Of a stretch of 64,000 bases of DNA, positions 1-8,167 are shown in pieces. The notes beneath the pieces were generated by a model. It worked only from the letters and a program-made list of their open reading frames with translations, was not told where the DNA came from and ran no database searches. Made by a program: the position numbers and the translations under genes. The DNA comes from JAWVFM01 sp963771655. Lineage in GTDB: Bacteria > Actinomycetota > Thermoleophilia > Solirubrobacterales > 70-9. The stretch covers positions 88,950 through 152,949 of the forward strand of contig CAVYUG010000005.1 in NCBI GenBank assembly GCA_963771655.1, read 5' to 3'. Position 1 is the stretch's first letter, and every line of letters starts with the position of its first letter.

Positions 1-1
1 G

Positions 2-1027
2 GCGATCGCGATCCTCGCTGCCCTCATCGTCGCCGCCGCGGGCCTCACCCTGGGCGACGCGAGCCCCGACACGCTTGCGAGCCACGGGTCCGCGAAGACC
101 GGCCTCACCGAGCTCGAGCGCTCGGGCATCGGCTCCGGCGCGATCCTGCCGAACGAGGTGCTGACCCACCGCGCCGACCCCTCGGCCGTCGTCACCAGCC
201 TCGACACGGTCGAGGGAGTCCAGGGTGCTGCCGCTCCGGAGGGACCGCAGTGGCGAACCCACGGATACGCCGAGGTGCTCGCGTTCTCGCACTCCGATGA
301 CTCGACCACAGCCGGCCGGGACACGATCGACCGGATCCGCACGGCCGCACACGAGGCCGGGCCGGACGTGACGGTCGGAGGCCTGCCGGCGCAAAACGTC
401 GACTTCATCAACGCGGTCTACAGCGGTTTCCCGCTCATGATCGCCCTGATCGCAACGATCACGTTCATCCTGCTTGCGCGGGCGTTCCGCTCGCTCCTGC
501 TGCCGGCGAAGGCGGTGATCCTCAACATCGTGAGCGTCACCGCGGCCTGGGGCGTGATCGCGCTCATGTGGCAGCACGGCTACGGGTCGGACCTGCTCTG
601 GAACATCGAGGCGACCGGGTCGGTTCCGGCGTGGATACCGCTGATGGTGTTCGCGTTCCTGTTCGGCCTATCGATGGACTACGAGGTCTTCATCCTCTCC
701 CGCATGCGCGAGGAGTACGACAACACCGGCGACACGCGCGAGGCCGTGGTCCGCGGCATCGGCCGCACCGGGCGCCTCGTCACGAGCGCGGCGCTGATCC
801 TCTTCCTCGCCTTCGTCGCCCTGGCGTCGGGTCCCGGAACCGACCTGAAGATGTTCGCGACGGGCCTCGCCGCCGGGATCCTGCTCGACGCGACGGTGAT
901 TCGGGCCCTGCTGGTGCCCGCCGTGGTCTCGCTCTTCGGGCGGTGGAACTGGATCCTTCCCGAGTGGCCTGCGCGGGTTCTGCGCGTCGAGCCCTCGCGG
1001 CCCGGCAGGGCCGAGGCGGGCGCCTAG
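2..1027 (+). CDS. MMPL/RND-family transporter, C-terminal part (truncated by window edge)
   Basis: The reading frame is open from base 2, so the N-terminus lies outside the window and about 341 residues are present. They carry the last periplasmic stretch followed by a bundle of hydrophobic segments. The motif GLSMDYEVFILSR at about residues 221-234 of the visible part is the conserved transmembrane Asp-Tyr signature of MMPL proteins, where the Asp takes part in proton relay. A second helix pair with conserved glycines follows, and the tail is short, basic and Pro/Arg-rich. Family members use proton-motive force to export lipids, siderophores or drugs across the inner membrane; the substrate here cannot be told. 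The next gene on the same strand is about 125 bp downstream behind a LexA-like site, so it is probably a separate unit. Confidence 0.88.
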   Translation, partial: AIAILAALIVAAAGLTLGDASPDTLASHGSAKTGLTELERSGIGSGAILPNEVLTHRADPSAVVTSLDTVEGVQGAAAPEGPQWRTHGYAEVLAFSHSDDSTTAGRDTIDRIRTAAHEAGPDVTVGGLPAQNVDFINAVYSGFPLMIALIATITFILLARAFRSLLLPAKAVILNIVSVTAAWGVIALMWQHGYGSDLLWNIEATGSVPAWIPLMVFAFLFGLSMDYEVFILSRMREEYDNTGDTREAVVRGIGRTGRLVTSAALILFLAFVALASGPGTDLKMFATGLAAGILLDATVIRALLVPAVVSLFGRWNWILPEWPARVLRVEPSRPGRAEAGA

Positions 1028-1100
1028 CTTCGGGCGGCGTCGAGTGGAGGATTCGACACCGTATAGGTGCTCAACCCTTCACTCGATAACCGGAGCGGCG

Positions 1101-1140
1101 ATCCGTCGGAGCCCTGTGCGATCCGTCTGAGCCCTGTGCG
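1101..1140. repeat. Two tandem 20-bp units upstream of the radical SAM gene
   Basis: Bases 1101-1120 and 1121-1140 are direct tandem copies of a 20-mer starting ATCCGTC and ending CTGTGCG, differing at a single base (unit position 8, G versus T). They end where the LexA-like site begins. They could be a regulatory duplication or a replication-slippage product. Two copies without spacers do not make a CRISPR array. Confidence 0.7.
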
Positions 1141-1152
1141 AACATAGGTTCG
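1139..1152. promoter_or_regulatory. LexA (SOS) box candidate
   Basis: CGAAC-ATAG-GTTCG is a perfect 5-bp inverted repeat with a 4-bp spacer. It fits the actinobacterial LexA box CGAAC-N4-GTTCG. Its last base is the first base of the GTG start codon of the radical SAM gene, so a bound repressor would block initiation. The downstream gene belongs to the Rv2578c family, which I recall as a LexA-controlled gene in Mycobacterium tuberculosis; that independent link raises confidence. Confidence 0.72.
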
Positions 1153-2200
1153 TGCGCTGGGACAACCTGGAAGAAGGAGGCAGCACGCAAGGGCGGCTCG
1201 CCGGGCTGCGGCGATCCAGTGGTGCGCACCTTCGACGCTCCGGAGGCGCTCGGCATCCGCTTCCACGAGATGAGGGCGCGCTCGGCGCTCAACGCGGTCC
1301 CGAAGCGTCGAGGATGCCGTTCCGCTGGACGATCAACCCGTACCGCGGTTGTACCCATGCGTGCGTTTTATCTATTGCTTCGCCCGCCCCACCCATACCT
1401 ACCTCGACCTGAACGCCCGCGAGGACTTCGAGCGCGAGATCGTCGTCAAGGTCAACGTCCCGGAGCTGGTCCGCGCCGAGCTCGGCCGGCCGTCTTGGAA
1501 GGGCGAGCACGTCGCGCTCGGCACCAATACCGATCCGTATCAGTGGGTCGAGGGCCGATACCGGCTCATGGAGGGCATCTGGGAGGCGATGCGCGACCGC
1601 GCGAACCCCTGCTCGGTGCTGACGAAGTCGCCGCTGCTGCTCCGCGACATCGAGCTCATGAAGGAGATCTCCGAGCGCACCGAGTTCGCGGCGAACCTCT
1701 CGATCCCGACGCTCGACGAGAAGGCATGGCGCGCGACCGAGCCGCACACGCCGCATCCGCGGAAGCGGATCGAGGCGGTCGCTGAGCTGACGAGGGCCGG
1801 GATCAAGACCGGGGTGCTGATCGCGCCACTCATCCCGGGCGTGAACGATGCGCCCGAGCAGCTCGCGCCGCTGCTCGAGGGCGTCACGGAGGCCGGCGCC
1901 GACTCGATCGGCGGGGTCGGCCTTCATCTGCGCGGCGAGGTCCGCGAGATCTGGTTCGACTGGCTGCGCGAGCAACGGCCCGACCTGCTCCCGCGCTACG
2001 AGGAGCTCTACGCGCGAGGCGCCTACCTCCCGAGCGCCGAGAAGGGCCGGCTTGCGAATCTCGTGAAGACGAAGCGCGCCGGCGGCCGGATTCGCGCGAG
2101 CCGGAACACGGGTCACGCGCCGAAGCGCGGCGAGCGGCGGCTCGAGGCCGGCGATCGACCGGGGTCGGCTAAGCGGGCTGAGCAGACCTCGCTCTTCTGA
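1152..2200 (+). pseudogene. Rv2578c-like radical SAM protein, interrupted by three frameshifts
   Basis: Four consecutive pieces in three frames make one recognisable protein: MRWDNLEE (frame of 1152), VVRTFDAPEALGIRFHE (from about 1219), MPFRWTINPYRGC (from about 1313), then YCFARPTHTYLDLN to the stop at 2200. Junctions lie near 1208, 1305 and 1365. The last disrupts the CxxxCxxC cluster motif itself: the second Cys (TGC) is followed by 8 bases before TAT-TGC where 3 would be expected. The long 3' part keeps family motifs (LGTNTDPYQ, LIAPLIPG, GLHLRG, YARGAYLP) and the usual SLF end. The family is a SplB-like radical SAM group of unknown reaction. A LexA-like box precedes the gene, suggesting DNA-damage induction. 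Either a recent pseudogene or sequence errors; similar indels in ppa and the Nramp gene favour errors. It overlaps the convergent MFS gene by 32 bp. Confidence 0.8.
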
Positions 2201-3341
2201 TCCCCAGCCCGGCGGCTGCCGCCGTCCCGAGGGCGAAGAGCGCGGCGAGCCAGAAGGCCGCGGAATAGCCGCCGATGGAGGCCGCCGCTCCGGTGATTGG
2301 GGCTCCGAGCCCGACCCCGGCATCGAAGAAGGCGGTGAAGGTCCCGAGGGCCGCGCCGCGACGATCCTCACTGACGCGGTTCACCACGTATAGCGAGAGC
2401 GCCGGGTAGATCGTCGAGAATGCGGCGCCCATAGCGATCGCGCCGAGGATTGCCACCGGGAGCGTCGTGGCCACGGCGATCAGGATCAGCCCGGCCGCTT
2501 CGACGATGGCCGCCCCTGCGGCGCAGCGCAGGGGGCCGATCCGGTCGGGCAGGTTGCCCGCGAGCACGCGCGTGGCGACCACGGTGACCGCGAACGCCGT
2601 GAAGGCCGTCGTCCCGTGCCCGATCCCCTTCGAGCCCAGGAGCAGGATGATGAAAGACGCCATGGCCGCGTAGCCGACCGTGGCAAGGGAGAGCGCGGCG
2701 CCCGGCCGAATCGACTCTCGCGCGATGAGCGGGCCGCGTTCGCGGCGACGGTCGCGGGAGCCCGCGTACGGGTCCGGGAGCGCGAAGGCGATGGCGGCCC
2801 CGATGGCGGGAGCGGCGGCCGCGAAGACCCAGACGGCGTCGAAGCTCGAGGCCTGGAGGATCGCGTGTCCGATCGGGGGGCCGAGGCTGAGCCCGGTCCA
2901 GACCGCGAGGCCGTAGAGGCCGATGACGCGGCCCCGGCGGCCCGGCGGCGCAAGGTCCACCACCCAGGTCGCGCCGGCCGTGAAGACGGAGCCCTCGCCG
3001 GCCCCGAGCACGAGCCGCGCCACGATGAGCCCGGGTAGGCCGGCCGGAACGAGGTACAGGACCCCGCCGAGGGCCGCGAGGAGCGAGCCGACGATGACGA
3101 CCGGGCGCCGCCCCCGAGTGTCCGCGAAGTTGCCGGCCAACGGGCGACAGGCGAGCGCGGTGAACGCGAAGGCGCCGATGGCGACCCCGACGGCGAAGTC
3201 GCCGTCGCCCAGGTGTCCGCGGACGAAGTGCGGGATCACCGGAAGGACCGCGCCGACGCCGAGAAGCGACAGGAGCGTCACGGCAAAGATTCCGGCGAAC
3301 GCCGCGCGCCCGGAGCGACGCGATACTCGCGCTCGGGCCAC
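2169..3341 (-). CDS. MFS transporter
   Basis: A 390-residue integral membrane protein with about 12 hydrophobic segments. Residues 70-80 (GNFADTRGRRP) are the MFS motif A loop between TM2 and TM3, with the Asp and paired Arg expected, and a Gly/Pro-rich helix (SLGPPIGHA) resembles the motif C region. Start is GTG at 3341. Members move small solutes or drugs with proton coupling at the inner membrane; the substrate is not predictable. The upstream acyl-CoA ligase ends 4 bp before this start, so the two are very likely co-transcribed, and a carboxylic-acid or aromatic substrate activated by that ligase is a reasonable guess. Confidence 0.85.
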   Translation of the reverse strand: MARARVSRRSGRAAFAGIFAVTLLSLLGVGAVLPVIPHFVRGHLGDGDFAVGVAIGAFAFTALACRPLAGNFADTRGRRPVVIVGSLLAALGGVLYLVPAGLPGLIVARLVLGAGEGSVFTAGATWVVDLAPPGRRGRVIGLYGLAVWTGLSLGPPIGHAILQASSFDAVWVFAAAAPAIGAAIAFALPDPYAGSRDRRRERGPLIARESIRPGAALSLATVGYAAMASFIILLLGSKGIGHGTTAFTAFAVTVVATRVLAGNLPDRIGPLRCAAGAAIVEAAGLILIAVATTLPVAILGAIAMGAAFSTIYPALSLYVVNRVSEDRRGAALGTFTAFFDAGVGLGAPITGAAASIGGYSAAFWLAALFALGTAAAAGLGIRRARSAQPA

Positions 3342-3345
3342 CGAG

Positions 3346-4794
3346 CTACGCCGACTCTGTGGCGCGAAGCTCGGCGCGCTTGATCTTGCCGCTCGCCGTC
3401 TTCGGCAGGTCGTCCGCGAACTCGACGATGCGCGGGAACTTGTAGGGCGCGGTCGTGCGCTTCACATGGTCCTGGAGCTCGCGGGCCAGCTCCTCTGATG
3501 GCGGGCCGTCTCGAAGCACGACGATGGCCCTGACCACTGAGCCCCGCTCGGGGTCCGGCGCCGAGACGGCCGCGGCCTCGGCGACCGCCGGGTGCGACAC
3601 GAGCGCGGACTCGACCTCGAACGGGCCGATCCGATACCCCGCGGAGAGGATGAGGTCGTCGTGGCGGCCCTCGTAGAAGAGGTAGCCGTCGTCGTCAGCT
3701 CGCACGGCGTCGCCGGTGGGCCACCACTCGCCTTCGAACGGCCCGCCGTCGAGGTAGCCGCTGAAGAAGGTTGGGACGGTTGCGGCGCGCACCTCCAGCT
3801 CGCCGTCCACGATGCGCGTATCGATGCCGGGAAGGGGCTTCCCCATGGAGCCGACCCGGATCGGCTCGCCGGCGAGGTTTCCCGTGAGCTGCCCGGTCTC
3901 GGTCTGTCCGTACCCGTCGGAGATCTCGAGGCCCAGCGCCGCGCGGAACCGCTCGATCACCTCCGGGTTGAGCGGCTCGCCGGCGGACACCATGCGGCGC
4001 AACGTGGGAAGCGGGCGAAGCTCGGTGCGCTTGGCGAGCATCCGATACTCCGTCGGGGCCTGGCAGAGCACGTTGACCTCCTCGCGCGCGCAAATGTCGA
4101 GGCGCTCGGAGGCCTCGAAGCGACCCTCGTGGATCAGGGCCGCGGCGCCGCAGAGCCACGGGGCGACGAACACGTTCCGCGCCGACTTCGACCACCCGGT
4201 CGCCGTGGTACACCACACGAGCTCGCCGTCGCGCGCGCCCAGCCAACTCGTCGCCTGCAGGCGCTGCCCGGGGAGATATCGCTGGGCGTGCACCGCGCCG
4301 CGAGGCTCGCCGGTGGTCCCGGACGTGAACACGATCAGAGCGGGCTCGGATGGGTCGAGGTCGGCGGGCTCGAGCGGCGGCTCCTGCGGGCTCTCCTCGT
4401 CCATCACCGCGGCAACGTCGGCGAGGGTCATCACGGCCAGGCTCGCCGGGAGCTCGGCGGCGAGCGTCTCGTCAGCGACGCAGAGCGCGGACCCGGTCGC
4501 GCCGGTCCGCAGCTCGAGGTCCTTGCGGCGGAGCTGCGGATTGCAGGGCAGTGGAACCGCGCCCATTCGCCAGCAGGCCAGCAGCGTCAAGGCCCATTCG
4601 ATCCGGTTGCCGAGAAGGGTCATCACCACGTCGCCGCGCTTCACGCCGCGGGCGGCGAGCGCGCCCGACAGGCCCGCGCTCCTTGCGATCAGCTCGCCGA
4701 AGTGCCAGGTGCGGCGGTCGCCGGCCCGATCGATCGTGACCAGCGCGGGCTTCGAGGAGGGAAAGCGCTCGAGGACGTCTTCGATGAAGTTCAC
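3346..4794 (-). CDS. AMP-dependent acyl-CoA ligase (medium-chain/benzoate-type)
   Basis: A 482-residue adenylate-forming enzyme, somewhat shorter than typical 530-550-residue homologues. It has the phosphate loop IVFTSGTTGEPRG at about 154-166, DGYGQTETGQ at about 293-302, TGDAVRADDDGY with the hinge region RHDDLILSAGYRIGP, and the C-terminal catalytic Lys in PKTASGKIKR (about 464-473). The segment WCTTATGWSKSARNVF resembles the medium-chain acyl-CoA/benzoate-CoA subgroup more than acetyl-CoA synthetase. Reaction: carboxylate + ATP + CoA to acyl-CoA + AMP + PPi, in the cytoplasm. Start GTG at 4794. It is first in a two-gene unit with the MFS transporter, consistent with uptake followed by activation. 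The acyl substrate is unknown. Confidence 0.87.
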   Translation of the reverse strand: MNFIEDVLERFPSSKPALVTIDRAGDRRTWHFGELIARSAGLSGALAARGVKRGDVVMTLLGNRIEWALTLLACWRMGAVPLPCNPQLRRKDLELRTGATGSALCVADETLAAELPASLAVMTLADVAAVMDEESPQEPPLEPADLDPSEPALIVFTSGTTGEPRGAVHAQRYLPGQRLQATSWLGARDGELVWCTTATGWSKSARNVFVAPWLCGAAALIHEGRFEASERLDICAREEVNVLCQAPTEYRMLAKRTELRPLPTLRRMVSAGEPLNPEVIERFRAALGLEISDGYGQTETGQLTGNLAGEPIRVGSMGKPLPGIDTRIVDGELEVRAATVPTFFSGYLDGGPFEGEWWPTGDAVRADDDGYLFYEGRHDDLILSAGYRIGPFEVESALVSHPAVAEAAAVSAPDPERGSVVRAIVVLRDGPPSEELARELQDHVKRTTAPYKFPRIVEFADDLPKTASGKIKRAELRATESA

Positions 4795-4863
4795 GGGACG
4801 CGATTCTGCCGCAGCGACCGTCGGCTTCGTTTTCCCTTAGCCGGAGGCGGGAACCTCAGAGGA

Positions 4864-5883
4864 ATGCTCGCCGTAGGGATCGCGGCAGTGCTGGCCGCCT
4901 CGGCCGCCTACAACGCAGGCGTCGTTCTGCAGGCGCTCGAGGCGCGCAGGGAGCCGGAATCCTGCGCTCTCCGGCTGTCGCTCCTGGTTGACCTCGCGCA
5001 CCGTCCTCGCTGGCTCGCCGGGACCCTGCTGGGCGTCGTCGCCTTTCCGCTCCAGGTCGTCGCCTACGCGAACGCGCCGCTCAGCATCGTCCAGCCCGGC
5101 CTCGCGGTCGGCCTGATCCTCGTCCTGTTCCTCGGCGCGCGCTGCATGGACGAGGACGTGAAGCCGCACCACTACGCCGCCGTCGCCGGAATCGTCGCCG
5201 GCCTCGCGATCATCGCGATCGCGGGCCCCGATCACCGCCAGCCCGACCGCGGCGGGATCGCCCAGCTGACAGTCATGGCCGTCCTCGCCGTGGGGATCGC
5301 GGCGCCCTACGTCTGGAGGCGCCGCGGGCCGGTTGCCGCCGTGCTGCTGACGTTGAGTGCCGGTGTCGCGTTCGCCTGGGGCGACGTCGCGACGAAGCTG
5401 TTCAGCGACGGGATCAACGGCGACCGCCTCTGGGTCGCGGCCTTTTGGCTCGCCGCCGTCGTCGTGTCCGCGGTCGTCGCGACGTTGACGCTCATGACCG
5501 CCTTCCAGCGTGCCGCGGTGAGGCGCGTGGTGCCGGCGGTCTTCGCCGTCGAGACGATCGTTCCGATCGTGCTGGCCCCGCTCCTGCTCCAGCACAGCGG
5601 CGGCCTCGGCGGCGAGGACGTCATACCGATCGCCGCCGGGCTCGCCCTGGTCGTCGCATCGATCGTCTTGCTCGCCCGGAGCGACCAGGTCTCCTGGGCC
5701 ATGGCACCGCCGTCCGCGGCGGTCAGTGCTGAAGCAGCCAGACGACCCCGACAGCCACGAGCGCAACCCCGGCCACAAGCGCAATCCATGCGAACACAAC
5801 GGGCCAATGGAGCCGGATCCAGTCGCCGGCTCGGCGAAGCCATCGCCGAGCCGGCTCGCCGCCAAACGCGATTCCACCGATGA
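4864..5883 (+). CDS. DMT/EamA-like multi-spanning membrane protein
   Basis: About 339 residues, beginning at ATG 4864 after an AGAGGA ribosome-binding site. The first ~285 residues form some nine hydrophobic segments separated by short polar loops, with the two-repeat look of DMT (EamA-like) transporters, for example LGVVAFPLQVVAYANAPLS and GLAVGLILVLFLGA. Actinobacterial relatives are annotated only as putative transporters. The frame is also open upstream of 4864, but that sequence is antisense to the acyl-CoA ligase and not protein-like. The last ~50 residues are Arg/Gln/Pro-rich and antisense to the next gene over 161 bp. This tail may be an artefact of a lost stop, or a genuine basic cytoplasmic tail. 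Confidence 0.72.
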   Translation: MLAVGIAAVLAASAAYNAGVVLQALEARREPESCALRLSLLVDLAHRPRWLAGTLLGVVAFPLQVVAYANAPLSIVQPGLAVGLILVLFLGARCMDEDVKPHHYAAVAGIVAGLAIIAIAGPDHRQPDRGGIAQLTVMAVLAVGIAAPYVWRRRGPVAAVLLTLSAGVAFAWGDVATKLFSDGINGDRLWVAAFWLAAVVVSAVVATLTLMTAFQRAAVRRVVPAVFAVETIVPIVLAPLLLQHSGGLGGEDVIPIAAGLALVVASIVLLARSDQVSWAMAPPSAAVSAEAARRPRQPRAQPRPQAQSMRTQRANGAGSSRRLGEAIAEPARRQTRFHR

Positions 5884-6388
5884 TCACGAGCTTCGGCGCG
5901 ACGAACGTGAGGTTGAACAGGAAGACGAGGGCGATCTGGCGCGGCAGGCCGAGGCCTGAGCCGATGATCGCGGCGAGCGCGGCGAAGTAGGGGAAGGCGG
6001 TCGGCAGCTCGGCCGCGCCCAGTCCGAGCCCGAGCGCCCAGGCATGCTTGCTCTGCAGCTCGCGGCCCGAGACGGGGGACGCGGCCAGCCGTGTGCGCCC
6101 GAGGAACAGCCCGATCGCCACGGCGATCAGGATCAGGCCCGCGACGAGCTCGATGATGTGGTTGACCTCGGGGCCCGGACGCTCGGCGAGGTCGACGAGA
6201 AGCTGCCCCGGACCGATGACGATGAGCACCCCGGCGACGAAGTTGACGATGAAGAACCCCGCCGTGAACTCGGTGACCCGCCGGATCGCGTGGCTGGTGG
6301 TGGCGAAATAGAGCGCGGGCCCGATCGTCGCCGGGTTGACCGAGTCGGCCAGGCCGATGCCGGCGATGAGGATGGTGAGCTTGAGCAC
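5723..6388 (-). CDS. GAP family (Sap, sulfolipid-1-addressing-like) membrane protein
   Basis: A 221-residue protein with about six hydrophobic helices. It begins GIGLADSVNPATIGPALY, the conserved start of GAP/Sap family proteins, which belong to the LysE/DsbD superfamily of small-molecule exporters. In mycobacteria Sap helps to move sulfolipid or glycopeptidolipid precursors across the membrane. Conserved helix-breaking features are present (ELPTAFPYFAALA and LFNLTFVAPKLVI). Start GTG at 6388. It ends the minus-strand run of sucC-, sucD-, ferredoxin- and HD-like genes, 34 bp after the HD gene, and may be co-transcribed with them. Its 3' end is antisense to the end of the DMT-like gene. The substrate is unknown. 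Confidence 0.75.
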   Translation of the reverse strand: MLKLTILIAGIGLADSVNPATIGPALYFATTSHAIRRVTEFTAGFFIVNFVAGVLIVIGPGQLLVDLAERPGPEVNHIIELVAGLILIAVAIGLFLGRTRLAASPVSGRELQSKHAWALGLGLGAAELPTAFPYFAALAAIIGSGLGLPRQIALVFLFNLTFVAPKLVIIGGIAFGGEPARRWLRRAGDWIRLHWPVVFAWIALVAGVALVAVGVVWLLQH

Positions 6389-6422
6389 GCCCGCGATCCT
6401 CGCGGATCGACGGGCTGTGAGT

Positions 6423-7007
6423 TCAGTGCCCGCGGATGAAGATGCGAGGCATGGTCAGCGGACGCTCCCGAAGCGCGTGGCCCACGAGCTTCGCGATCTC
6501 GGCGTAGGTGCCGTCGCGCGAGATGGCGGCGAAGAGGTCGTGGAGCCAGCCTCGCGGCAGGCCGAAGCGGACGACGCCCGCGCTGACATCGACGAGGTCG
6601 GCGCGCCTCGTGAGCTCGACCTCGGCTCCGGCCCTCCATTGAGCCCGCAGGTCGTGGTGGCGCTCGATCGCGTTCGCGCAGAGCGTCGCCCGCTCCCCGC
6701 TCCAGTCGTGCCGCGCAACGAGCTCCCGCGCGAACTCGGCGCCGTCGCTCACGTAGACGCCGCCCCGGGACACGCTGTCGTAGAGGCCGAGGTCGTGGAG
6801 GAGCCCGGCCACCAGCAGGACCTCGCCATCCACCGTCTCCCCGCGGCGCTCGGCGAGCTTCGAGGCGATGAGGAACACGCGGAGCCCGTGACGCTCCATC
6901 GGGCTCGCCTCCCCGCCCGTCGCCTCACGGACCGCGGCGAGGGCGTCACGCTCCGCGCCGGTCTGCGCGACCTCATCGGCCCCTGACGGAAACGAGCCGC
7001 TGGGCAC
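6423..7007 (-). CDS. HD-domain protein
   Basis: A 194-residue protein with an HD metal-dependent phosphohydrolase core. The diagnostic pair is in LLHDLGLYD (about residues 70-78), an upstream His lies in MERHGLRVF, and further His residues are in ARHDWSG and IERHHDLRA. Such domains hydrolyse phosphate esters or nucleotides, or serve as metal-binding sensors; the substrate is not deducible. It follows the ferredoxin gene by 6 bp, so it is probably in the same transcript as the CoA-ligase genes. Start GTG at 7007. The C-terminal PRIFIRGH is unusual and unexplained. Confidence 0.75.
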   Translation of the reverse strand: MPSGSFPSGADEVAQTGAERDALAAVREATGGEASPMERHGLRVFLIASKLAERRGETVDGEVLLVAGLLHDLGLYDSVSRGGVYVSDGAEFARELVARHDWSGERATLCANAIERHHDLRAQWRAGAEVELTRRADLVDVSAGVVRFGLPRGWLHDLFAAISRDGTYAEIAKLVGHALRERPLTMPRIFIRGH

Positions 7008-7013
7008 CGGCGC

Positions 7014-7250
7014 CTACCCCTCGTACAGCTTGACGATGCGGACGGTGCCCTCGGGGGCGGCCTCGACGCACAGGTTGCACAGCACGCACTCGTCGAGGTT
7101 CTCGCGCACTATCTCGACGCCGGAATCGGCGGCCTTGAAGATGTCGACCGGGCACACCTCCTCGAGCTTTCGGGCGAGATCGGCGTCGCCCTTGATCGAG
7201 TCGTCGAGGTCGACCTCGATGAAGACGGCGTCGAGCTGCTGCGGCGACAT
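7014..7250 (-). CDS. Small ferredoxin-like 4Fe-4S protein
   Basis: A 78-residue acidic protein with exactly four cysteines: C33 in EEVCPVDIF, and C55, C58, C61 in ECVLCNLCVEAAP. That is enough for one [4Fe-4S] cluster, with the CP residue separated in sequence from the CxxCxxC triad, as in FixX-like ferredoxins. It should act as a cytoplasmic one-electron carrier. Its ATG overlaps the stop of the sucD-like gene by one base (TGATG), so the two are translationally coupled, an uncommon partner for a succinyl-CoA-ligase pair. It suggests that an oxidoreductase feeds, or is fed by, the CoA-ligase reaction; no such partner is encoded beside it. Confidence 0.8.
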   Translation of the reverse strand: MSPQQLDAVFIEVDLDDSIKGDADLARKLEEVCPVDIFKAADSGVEIVRENLDECVLCNLCVEAAPEGTVRIVKLYEG

Positions 7251-8167
7251 CAGGCGGCCACTCCGAGCTTGTCCTTCACGGCACCGGGGATCTCGTCGAT
7301 TCGCTCCACGACCGGGATCCCGGCTGCCTCGAGGCGGGCGATCTTCTCGGTCGCCGAGTCCTCGGCCCCCTCGACGATCGTGCCCGCATGGCCGAAGCTC
7401 ATGCCCTGCATCTCCTCTTCGTCCATGAAGCGGCCCGCCATGAAGGCGACGATCGGCAGGCGGGAGTCGTTGGCCTCTTGCCAGTCGACGAGCTCAGCCT
7501 CCATCCGGCCGCCGGGCTCGGTGTAGATGACGATCGCCTCGGTCTGCTCGTCGGCCTCGAAGAGTGGCATCAGCTCCGCGTAGGTCGAGCCGATGATCGC
7601 GTCGCCGCCGATCGAGATCGCGGTCGAGACGCCGAGTCCGGCGGCGGTCAGCGTCGAGGAGATCTCGGTGGTCATGCCGCCGGACCGGCTCATGACGCCG
7701 ACGGGCCCGGCGACGTATGCCTTGGCGGCGTCCTTCGCCGGACCGCCGATGCCGCCCATCTTCGCGACGCCGGGCGCGATCAGACCGAGGCAGTTCGGGC
7801 CGATGATCCTGGCGCCGCGCAGGCCCGCCAGCTCCACCATCTCGGCGACGTCACGGCGCGGGATGCGCTCGGTGACCACGACGACCAGCTTGATGCCGTT
7901 CTCGATCGCCTCGACGACGGCGTCCTTGGTGAACGCGGGGGGGACGGTGACGACGGCCCCGTCAGGCGACGAGCCGTGGTGCTCCACCACCTGCTCGACG
8001 GTGTCGAAGACCGGCACGCCGTGAACGTCGCGGCCTTTGCGGCCGGGGGTCACGCCGCCGACGATCTTCGAGCCGAAGTCGAGGCACTCCCGGGTGAGGT
8101 TCACCGCCTCGCGCCCGGTGATGCCCTGGACGATGAACGTGAAGTCCTCGTTGAGCAGGACGGCCAT
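7250..8167 (-). CDS. Succinyl-CoA-ligase-type alpha subunit (SucD/MtkB-like)
   Basis: A 305-residue protein starting at ATG 8167, although the same frame stays open upstream as antisense-like sequence. It has an N-terminal CoA-binding Rossmann domain (VQGITGREAVNLT, GVTPGRKG, GPNCLGLI) and a C-terminal ligase domain with the phosphohistidine motif SFGHAGTIVEG around residue 270. With the beta subunit it interconverts an acyl-CoA and free acid with NTP and phosphate. Start and the beta-subunit stop overlap as TGATG. Succinate is the default substrate. The companion beta subunit is divergent, and pckG and a malyl-CoA-lyase-like gene are nearby, so malate-CoA ligase is a real alternative. Confidence 0.85.
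   Translation of the reverse strand: MAVLLNEDFTFIVQGITGREAVNLTRECLDFGSKIVGGVTPGRKGRDVHGVPVFDTVEQVVEHHGSSPDGAVVTVPPAFTKDAVVEAIENGIKLVVVVTERIPRRDVAEMVELAGLRGARIIGPNCLGLIAPGVAKMGGIGGPAKDAAKAYVAGPVGVMSRSGGMTTEISSTLTAAGLGVSTAISIGGDAIIGSTYAELMPLFEADEQTEAIVIYTEPGGRMEAELVDWQEANDSRLPIVAFMAGRFMDEEEMQGMSFGHAGTIVEGAEDSATEKIARLEAAGIPVVERIDEIPGAVKDKLGVAA

Noticed and set aside
1101..1140. Tandem 20-bp units as a CRISPR array
   Set aside because: Only two copies, no spacers and no cas genes nearby.
3592..4863. Long plus-strand open frame running into the DMT-like gene
   Set aside because: It is antisense to the acyl-CoA ligase, gives Arg/Gly/Ala-rich sequence without domains, and is open only because of GC bias. 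Coding is accepted only from ATG 4864.
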